Positions 7,446-14,591 of a DNA stretch of 21,508 nucleotides are shown piece after piece. Position numbers and translations under genes: made by a program. The first letter of the stretch is position 1, and each line of letters opens with the position of its first letter. The stretch comes from JACRCE01 sp038043305 (GTDB taxonomy: Bacteria > Desulfobacterota > GWC2-55-46), in NCBI GenBank assembly GCA_038043305.1, contig JBBTCG010000040.1, positions 1-21,508 on the forward strand, written 5' to 3'. The notes beneath the pieces were generated by a model. The model did not search any database. It was not told the origin of the DNA and saw only the letters and a program-made list of their open reading frames with translations.

Positions 7446-7625
7446 CTTACCTTTCTTGAAAGAAAGGTAAGCCAAAGAACTTTAACAGGGAATAAACACC
7501 AAGGCTGACGAATACTAATGTTGCCCGTGCGGCAAGCACCCTTTCTTGAAAAAGAAGGATAGACATAAGAACTTTAACAGGGAATAAACACCAAGGCTGA
7601 CGAATGTTAATGTTGCCCGTGCGGC
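7446..7625 (+). repeat. Dispersed hairpin repeat, copy C, two tandem units with 92-bp period
   Basis: Opens with a perfect hairpin (7446-7471, CTTACCTTTCTT and complement). Then AGAACTTTAACAGGGAATAA at 7476 recurs at 7568, 92 bp later. Both units continue with ACACCAAGGCTGACGAAT and end with TTGCCCGTGCGGC. The second unit's hairpin is degenerate (CTTTCTTGAAAAAGAAGGAT, 7541-7560). The array begins a few bases after the transglutaminase-like gene's stop codon (on the transcribed strand) and covers part of the gap to rpsB. A short reading frame across it is made of repeat sequence and is not a gene. The rest of the gap (7312-7406) shows no gene. Confidence 0.82.
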
Positions 7626-7633
7626 TTGTCCCC

Positions 7634-9307
7634 CTACTCAATATACCCGCTGACCTTGAAGTTAAAGTCATAGTTCATTATATTCGACCAGTCAATCCCC
7701 TTTTCCGTTGACCTTGCGTCATCGGCGCTGCCGTACTGGTTGCCGGGCGTATAAAACCAGTTCACGATGGCGTCCTTTGAGCGCCTCAGGACTATCCAGT
7801 ATCGTCCCGGTTGAAGACGCGGTCTTTGCATCTCATCAGCGGCGAAATGAAAGTCGAACCACGAGTAGCCCGGATGGTACTTTACAGTATCAAGGCCGAG
7901 CGGCATGCTCCTCACGCCTTCCATGCCCGGCCTTCCGTCGTTGTCCTTTACCACGTCAAGCCAGAGGCTTCCAAACCTGCCTCCGAACTTGTGCATGGCA
8001 AGGGACACCTTGTCAAGACGCATCGTTTTTTCAACCGTAAAGGCCTGAGCATAAGTGAAGTCGCCTGTAACGTACTCGGCGGTCTCCTTGTCAAAGGTCT
8101 TCCTCCCCACGTCAGCGCCCGTTACCACGAAAAAACCGACCTGAGCCGGAAACTCGATATTCCCGAAGTCCACATGACCTGCGTATACAGAGGCTGGCTC
8201 AGGCTTTTTTTTGACCGGCTGGACAGGCTTGGCAGCCTCAACCGAGGTTGTCATTATATAGTTCGCCGGAGACGCGAGGGTTTTCTTCAGTACGAGCGTA
8301 ATCGTATCGTCCGTAAAATCCGCTGATATGTCCTCGCTAAATGGAGGAAGCGCAGGCGAAGCCCGCCACGAATCGTTCACGTCAACCGAGTCGAGACCAA
8401 CGGTCTGCTTAATGTGCCTTGGCCCAACGAACAGATGGCTCTGCTGCGCGTCGAAGGGCATCCATCCAAGGTCCGGATACCATACCTCCATCCATGCGTG
8501 TCCGCCCTGACCGATGCTCTGAACAAGCGCGCCGTTTGCAAGCGGCACCTTCCACTTTTTTTCAAGCGATATGCCGCCGACTATTCGCGCCGGGATGCCG
8601 GCCGAACGCATTAGCGCTATTGCCAAGTGCGCGTAGTTCTGACAGTTGCCGGAGCCGGTCTTGAGCGTGGCAAGGGCGCCGTAATCGGGGATGGGCGTCT
8701 TGTACTTTATATTGTCCACCACCCAGTTGAGTATTGACATGACCGCCGCATGTTCAGTTGCGCTTCCAACGGTCAATTGCGCGGCAAGCTCAGTTATTTC
8801 AGCCGCATCGGTCTGAACCTGCGCCGTCTTGTTCAAAAATACCCGGACGTCATCCGGCATCTCTTTCGGCTTCAGCGGGAACGCGGCCGCGCTTACCGTA
8901 TCCCTGAGTTTTATATCAAGCTTGACCGTGTATGACTCGGCGATTGAGACGCCCTCCTTAATGTCAGTCCACGTAACAACCGTGTAAACGTTGCCGTAAG
9001 CGTCCTTCTCGTCGGCCACTGAGGCGGGCTTTGGATTATACGCCACGCGACGGTTTAATACCGTCTGGATGGTTGATCCCGCACTGTAAGAGGCCGGGTT
9101 TGCATACCTGAACGTGAGTTTATTCAAACCCTGCCTTGGCGTCGCAAAACGCCTCTCCTGTTTAACGTCAATCGCCTCGCTCATCGTTCCATCGAGCACG
9201 AGGGTTGCCCCGCGCACCGTGTGCGGCGCAAAAAAGATGCTTAACGCAAAGGCGAATATGAACGTAATGCTTGAGGCACAATTATTTATCAACCGTGCTT
9301 TGTTCAT
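7634..9307 (-). CDS. Exported transglutaminase-like cysteine protease/transferase with C-terminal beta-rich domain
   Basis: Numbered from the chosen start. An N-terminal hydrophobic segment (about 8-27) looks like a signal peptide (ALSIFFAPHTVRG). A transglutaminase-like core at about 180-300 has the full catalytic triad: Cys222 in GSGNCQNYAHLAIALMRSAG, His270 in GGHAWMEVWYP and Asp286 in GWMPFDAQQ. A Lys/Pro-rich linker (PVQPVKKKPEPAS) near 360-375 leads to a C-terminal region of about 180 residues rich in aromatic and Gly residues (RLQPGRYWIVLRR, FKVSGYIE). That region resembles a cell-surface beta-sandwich, but I do not recognise the family. The ATG at 9307 has AAAGGAGG five bases upstream; an earlier in-frame ATG (9352) lies inside the cyclase gene. 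It lies 11 bases after the cyclase stop, so it is very likely in the same operon. The substrate is unknown; periplasmic proteolysis or peptide cross-linking is inferred. Confidence 0.85.
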   Translation of the reverse strand: MNKARLINNCASSITFIFAFALSIFFAPHTVRGATLVLDGTMSEAIDVKQERRFATPRQGLNKLTFRYANPASYSAGSTIQTVLNRRVAYNPKPASVADEKDAYGNVYTVVTWTDIKEGVSIAESYTVKLDIKLRDTVSAAAFPLKPKEMPDDVRVFLNKTAQVQTDAAEITELAAQLTVGSATEHAAVMSILNWVVDNIKYKTPIPDYGALATLKTGSGNCQNYAHLAIALMRSAGIPARIVGGISLEKKWKVPLANGALVQSIGQGGHAWMEVWYPDLGWMPFDAQQSHLFVGPRHIKQTVGLDSVDVNDSWRASPALPPFSEDISADFTDDTITLVLKKTLASPANYIMTTSVEAAKPVQPVKKKPEPASVYAGHVDFGNIEFPAQVGFFVVTGADVGRKTFDKETAEYVTGDFTYAQAFTVEKTMRLDKVSLAMHKFGGRFGSLWLDVVKDNDGRPGMEGVRSMPLGLDTVKYHPGYSWFDFHFAADEMQRPRLQPGRYWIVLRRSKDAIVNWFYTPGNQYGSADDARSTEKGIDWSNIMNYDFNFKVSGYIE

Positions 9308-9318
9308 GACATCCTCCT

Positions 9319-11451
9319 TTACTTGCTCTTCGCCACATACACGCCGTCCCACCCATCTGGCAACGGGGCAAGCGCATACTCAGAGGCCCTTGCAACGTAG
9401 AGTTTTGAAGGCCCGTCGTTCGGATATCGCTCAATGACCCTCTCGAATGCCGCCTTTGCCTCGTCAAACCTTCCTGCCCTGAACATGGCAAGCGCCTTTG
9501 AAAACTCCTCGCCGAGCCGCAGCGATTCCTGATCGCCTTTAGCCGCCAGCAGCTCATACAACCCGACCGGCCTGTCCTTGCCCTTGACCTTCACAAGGTC
9601 GAGCTCGCGGAAGACGAAGTCGTCCTTTACCGAATCGTACGTGAACTGGCTTACGATGATATGCGAGCCGTAGAGTTTATTCAGCCCCTCAAGCCTTGAT
9701 GCAAGGTTTACGTTATCCCCTATGCCGGTATAGTCAAACCTCAGCACCGAACCCATGTTGCCGACAACGGCCTCGCCTGTGTTTATGCCTATGCCTATGT
9801 CAACGTGAGGATACCCCTTGAGCGCCCATCCGGCGTTGAGCGCCTTCAAGGTTGAGAGCATCCTCAGAGCCGACGAACATGCGCGGCGAGGATGATCGTC
9901 AAAGGCGATAGGCGCGTTGAATATCGCCATTATGGCGTCGCCTATGTACTTGTCAAGGAGGCCGTGCTCCTCAAGAACTATCATGGTCATAGGGTTTAAG
10001 TACTCGTTAAGCAGGGTTACGAGCTTTTCAGGGGTGAGGCGCTCAGAGATGGTCGTAAAGCCGCGTATGTCGGAAAACAGCACCGTAACCGTGCGCTTTT
10101 CTCCGCCGAGGTTTAACCTGTCCGGGTTTTTGATTATCTCGCTCAGCACCTGCTCGGAGACGTACTGGGTAAACGCCCTTTTCAAAAACCTGCCCTTCTT
10201 TTCGACGACCACGTTCCTGTATGCCTCGATGAACAGGTATGCCGTTGAGAGCGAAAACGCTGGGTATATAAGGCTGGGTTTAAGATTAAAGGATGAAAAA
10301 AGGTAGAACTCGCCGACGATGAGCGCGGCAAAAAAACCAGCGAACACGGCAAGGCTGATATACGTCGTGAGCGCGGCTGAGACGATAAGCGCCAGTAATA
10401 CAGGCAGCAAAAGCACAAGGGCAAGGTCTAATATTATGACCCTTGAGTCGCGCACAAGGAATCTTTTTTCAATGACGTTGGCCGCCACTGTCGCGTGTAT
10501 CTCAACCCCGGGCAAAAGGGTGTCGAGCGGGGTGGGCCTGATGTCGTAAATGCCCTTCTCCGTAACGCCGACGAATACGAGTTTATCTTCAAGAGAGGCT
10601 GCCTTGACCTTGCCGCTTATAACGTCGGAAGCCGAGTAGGTGGTAAAAGAGAGGGCCGGGCCATAGTAGTTGACCTGATACGCCCCTTCTTCGTCAAGCG
10701 GTATCCTCACGGGCCCGACGCTTAACCCGTCAATGCCGTAAGAAGCCGTATGGAGCGTAAGGTCAGCGCCCTTTCCAAGGTATAACTTGAGCGCCTCAAG
10801 GGAAAGCGAAGGATAGACGGCGTCGTTGTATTTGAAGACAAGGTTGGCCGCCCGGTATATGCCGTCGTCTTGAGGAATTATATTGAATGACCCGAAGGCC
10901 TTTGCGCCAAGGCCGATGACCGGAATATTGCCGTCTACGCCTGAGAAGTCAAGGCCCGTGAACCCTTGTTCCTCTGCCGCATCGCCGACGTAGGAAGTCC
11001 GCGTTATTGCCGAACGCTTCAACTGAGCTTCGACAGCCGGGTCAGCCGCCTCGGTAGAATCGTCGCGGAAGAAAAAACCGAGCACAACGTTGTCCGCGTC
11101 CTTAACCGCAGCGGCAAGCGCCTTGTCGGCAACCACGTTTTGCGGCTCCGCAAAGACGATGTCGTAAGCCGCGACCCTCGCGGGCTTCAATGCCTTTACG
11201 AGAAGGGCGGTGCTCTCCCTAGACCACGGCCACCTGCCGATATGGTTTATGCTTTTTTCATCAACCGCCACGATTACTACGTCGGATGGCGGAGAGCTAT
11301 TGCCGCGCATCACGAAAAATGCGTCTTGAACCTTCAGATCGAGAACGGTAAAAAGCCACGGCCTGTGCCAAAAGGCAAAAAGCGTTATAAGAGCCGCACC
11401 CACGCCGATAAGAGCGAAGAACGTCTTGTCCCCGGGTCTCTTGAACGCCAT
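9319..11451 (-). CDS. CHASE2-domain class III adenylate/guanylate cyclase
   Basis: A 710-aa membrane receptor cyclase. An N-terminal helix at about 11-28 is followed by a periplasmic CHASE2 sensor at about 40-330 (VVIVAVDEKSINHIGRWPWS, ARVAAYDIVFAEP). Three membrane helices lie at about 338-410, and a class III cyclase domain at about 452-615. Catalytic residues are all present: metal ligands Asp461 (FSDIRGF) and Asp505 (KYIGDAIMAIF), base-recognition Lys501 and Thr575 (FDYTGIGD), transition-state Asn582 and Arg586 (NVNLASRLEG). The Lys/Thr pair suggests ATP as substrate and class IIIb. The C-terminus (about 645-695) looks like a TPR-type helical hairpin (AGRFDEAKAAFERVIERYP). It starts 5 bases after the FecR gene, with GGGGA as ribosome site. 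It is expected to turn a periplasmic signal into cAMP; the ligand is unknown. Confidence 0.93.
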   Translation of the reverse strand: MAFKRPGDKTFFALIGVGAALITLFAFWHRPWLFTVLDLKVQDAFFVMRGNSSPPSDVVIVAVDEKSINHIGRWPWSRESTALLVKALKPARVAAYDIVFAEPQNVVADKALAAAVKDADNVVLGFFFRDDSTEAADPAVEAQLKRSAITRTSYVGDAAEEQGFTGLDFSGVDGNIPVIGLGAKAFGSFNIIPQDDGIYRAANLVFKYNDAVYPSLSLEALKLYLGKGADLTLHTASYGIDGLSVGPVRIPLDEEGAYQVNYYGPALSFTTYSASDVISGKVKAASLEDKLVFVGVTEKGIYDIRPTPLDTLLPGVEIHATVAANVIEKRFLVRDSRVIILDLALVLLLPVLLALIVSAALTTYISLAVFAGFFAALIVGEFYLFSSFNLKPSLIYPAFSLSTAYLFIEAYRNVVVEKKGRFLKRAFTQYVSEQVLSEIIKNPDRLNLGGEKRTVTVLFSDIRGFTTISERLTPEKLVTLLNEYLNPMTMIVLEEHGLLDKYIGDAIMAIFNAPIAFDDHPRRACSSALRMLSTLKALNAGWALKGYPHVDIGIGINTGEAVVGNMGSVLRFDYTGIGDNVNLASRLEGLNKLYGSHIIVSQFTYDSVKDDFVFRELDLVKVKGKDRPVGLYELLAAKGDQESLRLGEEFSKALAMFRAGRFDEAKAAFERVIERYPNDGPSKLYVARASEYALAPLPDGWDGVYVAKSK

Positions 11452-11456
11452 ATCAA

Positions 11457-12512
11457 TTATTCCCCAAGGGACTTTAGCAGTATCTCCACCGTGCCCCTGC
11501 GCGCACCTTTCGGATACTCGGAGAGATAGCGCGTAAACAGCTTCCTTGCGTTTTCCTTGTCTCCCATGTCCATGTAAATAACGCCGGCCGAGTACACGGC
11601 ATTATCAACGAACTCGGACACCGTGTATTTTTCCATAACGGCCTGATATTCGGTAAGGGCCGCCTTGGGGTCGTTGAGATTCCTCGACAATACGGTACCG
11701 CGCTCAAGATGCGCCTCAGCCCTTACAGAGCTGATCTCCGTAAGGTCAATGGCTATCTGAAAAATATTGAGCGCGTCCTTGAACCTCTTGCTGTCGGCCA
11801 GATAATGGCCGTAGTTGATGTTCCACCTTGCAAGTATGGCCGGGAGCTTGCCTGCGGCCTCCCACTCGACCGGCGCGTTGACGTCCGTTACGGCCTCAAG
11901 CTGCGCCCTTGCCTCGGCAAGCGGCGTGCCCGGCTCCACGGCAATCGGCTTTATGGGGGTAACCCCGCTCGTATTCTCGGTCATCTGCCCAGCCTTTAGC
12001 GGGACGGAATCCTTGCCGCCGGCGGCGCTTGCCGCGACCGTCCCTTCGTTTCCGAACATGACGTTCGCGTTGCCCTGATTCATCACGATGAAGTCGGTGC
12101 CCCTGACTCCCGCGACCGCGGTGCGCGTCCTGACCTTTATGTCCGACTTGCCCGCGAACTTTGTAACGATTGCCCTGACCTTGCCGGTTGCCAGAGTGTA
12201 TACGGCGCTTCGTTTCTTTGCCGAGACCATGTAATCGCTTATTTCCAACTCGCTGTCATTTCCAAGCATTATCTTCGTGCCGTCGCCAAAGACGATAAGC
12301 GCGCGGCCGTCGGACCCGGTTCTTATCTTGTCTCCGGCGTTGACCTCAACGCCCTTAACCGCGGTTGCCCAGTCCGCTCCGCCTTTGGCCATGAAAAACA
12401 CGGCCCCTGAAAAGGTATCCAACGCCCCCGCGCCTGCCATGGCCATTGACGGCATGAGCAAAAAAGCGGCAAACAAAAAGACCAGCGGCAACCATAGAAT
12501 CTTCTTACTCAT
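11457..12512 (-). CDS. Secreted FecR-domain protein with TPR repeats
   Basis: Start chosen at the ATG at 12512, with GGAGG seven bases upstream. The ATG at 12536 lies inside the previous gene and lacks a site. The product is 351 aa with a clear signal peptide (residues 1 to about 26, ending PSMAMAGAG). A FecR domain follows at about 35-165, with the typical phrases GDKIRTGSDGRALIVFGDGT and VRTRTAVAGVRGTDFIV. Helical TPR-like repeats run from about 230 to the end (HYLADSKRFKDALNIFQIAI, DKENARKLFTRYLSEYPKGA). It overlaps the preceding lipoprotein gene by 8 nt (ATGAGTAA) and precedes the CHASE2 cyclase by 5 nt. No FecI sigma factor or TonB receptor is nearby, so the FecR domain probably works as a periplasmic sensor or scaffold for the cyclase and not in iron uptake. 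That role is inference. Confidence 0.88.
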   Translation of the reverse strand: MSKKILWLPLVFLFAAFLLMPSMAMAGAGALDTFSGAVFFMAKGGADWATAVKGVEVNAGDKIRTGSDGRALIVFGDGTKIMLGNDSELEISDYMVSAKKRSAVYTLATGKVRAIVTKFAGKSDIKVRTRTAVAGVRGTDFIVMNQGNANVMFGNEGTVAASAAGGKDSVPLKAGQMTENTSGVTPIKPIAVEPGTPLAEARAQLEAVTDVNAPVEWEAAGKLPAILARWNINYGHYLADSKRFKDALNIFQIAIDLTEISSVRAEAHLERGTVLSRNLNDPKAALTEYQAVMEKYTVSEFVDNAVYSAGVIYMDMGDKENARKLFTRYLSEYPKGARRGTVEILLKSLGE

Positions 12513-13110
12513 TCGCAAACCTCCATTCAAGAGCACCCTCGCCGAGAGGCCCGGAAATGACGAGGCGCATCAGTTTCGTATCCTTGCCGGGTATCGGCTC
12601 GGCCCCCTCGGCTGAGTATCTCGGGAATCTCACGATATAGCCGGAACTCCAAAGGTCAAGATAGGGGAAAAAATCGCGGAGGAGCGGGTCCTTGACGTCG
12701 GCCTTGTTTATAAAAAGCGGGGCAAGCCGCTCGCCCGAAGAAGTCTCAAGATAAAGCCGCCAGATGGAGTTGTTCTTTTCAAGGTCGTTCCACGACGGGT
12801 CAGGGGCATGGACCGCAAGAAAAAAATCGTTGTACATCTCTATCTCGCCGGCTGCTCGCTCAACAAGCCCTTTTTTGTAGCCCTCATCCAATCTGAACGA
12901 CGACGAGTAGCGGGCGATGTATGCGTCCGTGAACTCACTCCCCTTGTAGGTTGCATAAACATAGAGCCTCGCGTCAAGGCCGTGGAATATGCGCGTGTGC
13001 CTTGTCCACCTGCTGAGGACTTCATTGTAATCGGGTTTTACCGCGGCTGTGCAGCCGGAGATGAAAAGGATGAAGGCAAGTATACAGGCTGGTTTGAGTT
13101 TCGACAACAT
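12505..13110 (-). CDS. Putative lipoprotein of unknown function
   Basis: A 201-aa product that starts with a lipoprotein signal peptide; the lipobox FISGC puts the modified Cys at residue 20. The mature part is mixed alpha/beta, with many aromatic residues (YNEVLSRWTRHTRIFHGLDA, YNDFFLAVHAPDPSWNDLEK, FFPYLDLWSSGYIVRFPRYS). I do not recognise the family. AAAGG lies eight bases before the ATG. Its end overlaps the FecR gene by 8 nt, so the two are probably translated together. It follows purF after an 83-nt gap that holds GATAACC-type palindromes. The position suggests that it is the outer- or inner-membrane partner of the FecR/CHASE2-cyclase module. Confidence 0.8.
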   Translation of the reverse strand: MLSKLKPACILAFILFISGCTAAVKPDYNEVLSRWTRHTRIFHGLDARLYVYATYKGSEFTDAYIARYSSSFRLDEGYKKGLVERAAGEIEMYNDFFLAVHAPDPSWNDLEKNNSIWRLYLETSSGERLAPLFINKADVKDPLLRDFFPYLDLWSSGYIVRFPRYSAEGAEPIPGKDTKLMRLVISGPLGEGALEWRFANE

Positions 13111-13122
13111 CCGCGCCGCCTT

Positions 13123-13174
13123 TCGGTTATCAGTTATCGGTGGACGGTTATCGGTGACGGATAACCGATAACTG
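13123..13174. repeat. Nested GGTTATC/GATAACC palindrome between purF and the lipoprotein gene
   Basis: CAGTTATCGG (13131-13140) pairs with CCGATAACTG (13165-13174). Inside, CGGTTATC (13145-13152) faces GATAACCG (13160-13167). The same words recur in other intergenic spots: near 19790 (GGTTATCGGTTAAC), 20374 and 20584-20599 (CTGATAACTGATAACCG). There is no U-tract, so it does not look like an intrinsic terminator. It is a simple dispersed repeat of unknown role. Confidence 0.6.
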
Positions 13175-13193
13175 TTTTCTCATTATTGCCGGT

Positions 13194-14591
13194 TTATTTG
13201 AAAAGCGCAAGCTGCGGCGCAACCTGTTCCCTGCCCGCCTCAACCGGGTATTTGCCGGTGAAACAGGCATCGCAAAAACTCCCACCCGCGGAGCGCACCG
13301 CCTCGTACATGCCTTCAACGCTCAGGTATCCGAGCGTGTCCGAGGTGATGTATGCGTTTATCTCCTTCATGCCGTGGGTTGCCGCTATCAACTCCGTAGT
13401 CGTAGGCGTATCAATGCCATAATGGCACGGACAGATGGTTGGCGGGGAGCTTATCCTCATGTGCACCTCGCGCGCCCCTGCCTCGCGTACCATCCTTATT
13501 ATCTTCCTCGACGTGGTGCCGCGCACTATCGAATCGTCCACCACTACCACTCGCTTACCCTTGAGAGAGTCCTTTATGGCGTTGAGCTTGACCTTCACGC
13601 CGAAGTGCCGTATGGCGTCCTTTGGCTCTATGAACGTCCTGCCGACGTAGTGGTTCCTGACTATGCCGAGTTCAAACGGAATCAGCGCCGCCTCCGCGTA
13701 TCCAATGGCCGCCGGAACGCCTGAATCAGGCACCGGTATCACCACGTCGGCCTCAACCGGAAACTCCCTTGCAAGCGTCCTGCCGAGGTTTTTTCTGGTC
13801 TCGTATACGTTTGCCCCGAAGACGACCGAATCGGGACGGGCAAAGTATATGAGTTCAAAGACGCAAGGGGTGTAAGGCGCGCCCTTAAACGGCTTGAATG
13901 AGCGCAGGCCGTTTTTGTCTATTATCAGCACCTCGCCCGGCTCGACGTCCCTTATATATTCGGCCTCGATGAGGTCAAAGGCGCATGTCTCTGATGCAAC
14001 GACGTAAGCGCCCTTCACTCTGCCCAGCGATAACGGCCTGAAGCCGTGCGGGTCTCTGGCCGCTATCATCATGTCCTCGGTCTGAAATAACAGGCAGTAC
14101 GACCCCTGTATCCTCTTCAGCGCGTATACGATCCTGTCAAGCAACCCGCTTTCCTTGCTTGAGGCGATAAGGTGGACGATTATCTCCGTGTCCATGCTTG
14201 ACTGGAATATCGAACCGTAAGCCTCGAACTCGTCCCTCAGGAGAGCGGCGTTCACGAGGTTGCCGTTGTGCGCCACGGCTATGGAGCCCCTTGCGTACTC
14301 CACGACAAAGGGCTGGGCGTTTCTGATGTGCGACTCCCCGGCGGTGGAATACCTTACGTGCCCAATGGCCGAAGCGCCGGAAAGTCTGGCGATGACGTTG
14401 CCGTTGAACACCTCGGCAACGTGGCCCATGCCCTTATGTGAATTGAGCTTCAGCCCGTCGGAGGAGACGATGCCAGCGCTCTCCTGCCCCCTGTGCTGAA
14501 GGGCGTAGAGTCCGAGATAGGCGATGTTGGCGGCCTCGGCATGTCCGTGGACACCGAACACGCCGCACTCGTCGTTGAACTTATCAAACAT
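13194..14591 (-). CDS. purF: Amidophosphoribosyltransferase (Fe-S type)
   Basis: First enzyme of de novo purine synthesis; makes phosphoribosylamine from PRPP and glutamine. The N-terminal glutaminase nucleophile is Cys9 (NDECGVFGV), so the first eight residues should be removed as a propeptide. PRPP loop VVVVDDSIVRGTTS is at 348-361. Cys243 (TPCVFELIYFARPDS), Cys387/Cys389 (TICPCHYG), Cys440 and Cys443 (FCDACF) match the four-cysteine [4Fe-4S] arrangement of the B. subtilis-type enzyme, which is oxygen-sensitive. Length is 465 aa, normal. The start overlaps the purL stop by 8 nt and has GAGAGG ten bases upstream, so the two are coupled. Confidence 0.97.
   Translation of the reverse strand: MFDKFNDECGVFGVHGHAEAANIAYLGLYALQHRGQESAGIVSSDGLKLNSHKGMGHVAEVFNGNVIARLSGASAIGHVRYSTAGESHIRNAQPFVVEYARGSIAVAHNGNLVNAALLRDEFEAYGSIFQSSMDTEIIVHLIASSKESGLLDRIVYALKRIQGSYCLLFQTEDMMIAARDPHGFRPLSLGRVKGAYVVASETCAFDLIEAEYIRDVEPGEVLIIDKNGLRSFKPFKGAPYTPCVFELIYFARPDSVVFGANVYETRKNLGRTLAREFPVEADVVIPVPDSGVPAAIGYAEAALIPFELGIVRNHYVGRTFIEPKDAIRHFGVKVKLNAIKDSLKGKRVVVVDDSIVRGTTSRKIIRMVREAGAREVHMRISSPPTICPCHYGIDTPTTTELIAATHGMKEINAYITSDTLGYLSVEGMYEAVRSAGGSFCDACFTGKYPVEAGREQVAPQLALFK

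Noticed and set aside
7447..7671. 74-aa open frame on the minus strand downstream of the transglutaminase gene
   Set aside because: It is a translation of two tandem repeat units with internally repeated peptide, no ribosome site and no protein-like composition.
7811..8326. 171-aa plus-strand open frame
   Set aside because: Antisense to the transglutaminase-like gene, with low-quality composition and no ribosome site.
10966..11529. 187-aa plus-strand open frame
   Set aside because: It lies opposite the CHASE2 cyclase and FecR genes, has no motif, and is a by-product of the coding strand's composition.
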